Source: Aphanizomenon flos-aquae FACHB-1287
GTDB lineage: Bacteria > Cyanobacteriota > Cyanobacteriia > Cyanobacteriales > Nostocaceae
NCBI RefSeq assembly: GCF_014698755.1
Contig: NZ_JACJTO010000036.1
Location: 1-44,763, forward strand
Direction of reading: 5' to 3'
DNA length: 44,763 nucleotides
Shown here: in pieces, positions 43,886 through 44,763 of the stretch
How positions within the stretch are numbered: position 1 is the stretch's first letter
Layout: every line of letters begins with the position of its first letter
Notes under the pieces: model-generated
Seen by the model: the letters and a program-made list of their open reading frames with translations, nothing else
What the model was told of the DNA's origin: nothing
Database searches by the model: none
Made by a program: the position numbers and the translations under genes

Positions 43886-44193
43886 AGCGATCGCGTCAGC
43901 AGTTCGCCATTGAAATCTCACTAACAACTGCTCACGAGATAAATTACCTTACCTATCCTCAAACTTTCTTTTCCTGTGCTAAAGTCAAAACCTGCACATA
44001 CAGCCGGTCTGAAATTCTCATTTCCTATGCTTGCATCTTATTTAAAACATCCTTAACACTAGCCAACACACCCTATAGTGTACAAATTGTATAGGTTAAC
44101 AGAAGAGGAGATTAAGATAATTCAGGATAGTGTAAAACAGAAATAACTGGCGATCGCTATAATAAAACTAGACTAATTAACTTGTAACTTATC

Positions 44194-44415
44194 ATGGAAA
44201 ACATTACCATTCAAGTTGACCCAGAAATTGCCAAAGCGTACCGAGAAGCAGAGCCAGAAAAACAGCAAAAAATCCAAATATTTCTCAACATAATGCTGCA
44301 AAAAGCAGTCAGTCAAAAACCACTCTTAGATATCATGGAAGAAGCGAGTCAACAAGCCATTGCTAAGGGAATGACCCCGGAAATTTTAGAATCTATTCTC
44401 AAGGATGAAAACTAA
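44194..44415 (+). CDS. Putative antitoxin of a PIN-domain toxin pair
   Basis: 73 residues, acidic and helical: ITIQVDPEIAKAYREAEPEK, then QQKIQIFLNIMLQKAV and EEASQQAIAKGMTPEILESI. It matches the small cyanobacterial proteins encoded directly before PIN-family toxin genes. It overlaps the PIN gene by 11 bp, the usual antitoxin-first coupling. It would bind and neutralise the PIN nuclease and autoregulate the operon, which is inferred from arrangement. Confidence 0.75.
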   Translation: MENITIQVDPEIAKAYREAEPEKQQKIQIFLNIMLQKAVSQKPLLDIMEEASQQAIAKGMTPEILESILKDEN

Positions 44416-44734
44416 CCGTATCGTAATTGATACAAATGTAATTGTCAGTGCATTAATCTTCTCTAAATCTACCACAATGCAAGCTCTTAGAGAAGCCAAA
44501 CAAAACGGAGTAATCTTAATTTCTGTGGAAATTTTATCAGAATTAATTGATGTACTCAGTCGTCCAAAATTTGACCGCTATCTATCGAGAGAAATTCGTG
44601 AAGACTTTTTAGCCAGTTTAGCTAGAGAAACAGAATTAATCACAATTAATGCAGAAGTGTTGAATGTTAAGAAAAGCCTGATAAAAATAGCCAAAAATAT
44701 GTTAAATTTTGGGCGAAGGATTAAAATATTTTGA
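44405..44734 (+). CDS. PIN-domain toxin (putative toxin-antitoxin component, PIN family), 3' end degraded
   Basis: 109 residues. The PIN start is intact: RIVIDTNVIVSALIF with Asp9, then SVEILSELIDVLSRPKFDRY with the acidic ligands around Glu41-Glu46. An intact member continues with ECRDPKDNKFLELA carrying further Asp residues. Here the frame instead reads NVKKSLIKIAKNMLNFGRRI and stops. In another frame the DNA resembles a mutated ECxxxKDN block, so a frameshift is likely. The last active-site Asp residues would be lost, giving an inactive toxin. The window ends 29 bp later. Confidence 0.7.
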   Translation: MKTNRIVIDTNVIVSALIFSKSTTMQALREAKQNGVILISVEILSELIDVLSRPKFDRYLSREIREDFLASLARETELITINAEVLNVKKSLIKIAKNMLNFGRRIKIF

Positions 44735-44763
44735 TTAACCATGATCATAAACTCATTTCCCAA

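Noticed and set aside
43646-43927. 93-codon frame taken as an intact protein starting at TTG 43927
   Set aside because: The ATG at 43885 fits the DUF218 family start better, and the frame ends at a frameshift inside the domain.

Overview
The window reads as chromosomal DNA of a filamentous cyanobacterium, most likely a Nostocales member (Anabaena/Nostoc/Dolichospermum type). Support comes from low GC with many HIP1 octamers (GCGATCGC), heptanucleotide tandem repeats between genes, relics of xisH and xisI (the fdxN-element excision-controlling family), a tocopherol cyclase, a UbiX flavin prenyltransferase next to an RNB-domain protein, and several Uma2-family genes.

Layout. 1-3460: a broken IS200/IS605 transposase end, a DUF2256 mini-protein, an isoaspartyl peptidase/asparaginase, a short RecQ helicase and a lipoprotein. 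3683-6043 (minus): a three-gene cobalt/nickel ECF transporter with CbiM fused to a PDGLE (NikN-type) domain. 6044-8722: a gene graveyard holding a xisH relic, a xisI relic fused to a TPR scrap, a duplicated gene start, a Uma2 tail, an HNH endonuclease pair, ATCCTG-type repeats, an intact Uma2 gene and another relic. 8874-14801: a co-oriented metal-handling cluster with a Tat-exported two-domain multicopper oxidase, three small membrane proteins, a helix-hairpin-helix lipoprotein, a ferritin-like protein and an FTR1 iron permease. This is the best candidate for a poorly described system: a ferroxidase/permease pathway with accessory membrane proteins.

15535-24158: mostly housekeeping. It holds clpP, a hypothetical protein, an RNase II/R-family protein whose active-site aspartates appear to be lost, ubiX with a clear terminator, a LapA-like membrane protein, a class I DAHP synthase, tRNA-Arg(CCU) and tocopherol cyclase. 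25131-43237: a cell-surface polysaccharide locus. Its genes are a priming sugar transferase, galE, a Wzc-like kinase, a Wzx flippase, a Wzy-like polymerase, glycosyltransferases, methyltransferases and gmd. It is interrupted at 30028-32612 by an island of Uma2 and PD-(D/E)XK-like genes. Two methyltransferase genes carry in-frame stop codons (TGA at 38377, TAA at 41618), and at least four MITE-like inverted-repeat elements lie in the locus, so it appears to be decaying or rearranging. 43238-44763: a palindromic repeat, a frameshifted YdcF relic and an antitoxin/PIN-toxin pair whose toxin 3' end looks degraded.

Everything here was read from the sequence by eye. Family names rest on recognised motifs, and no database search was run.
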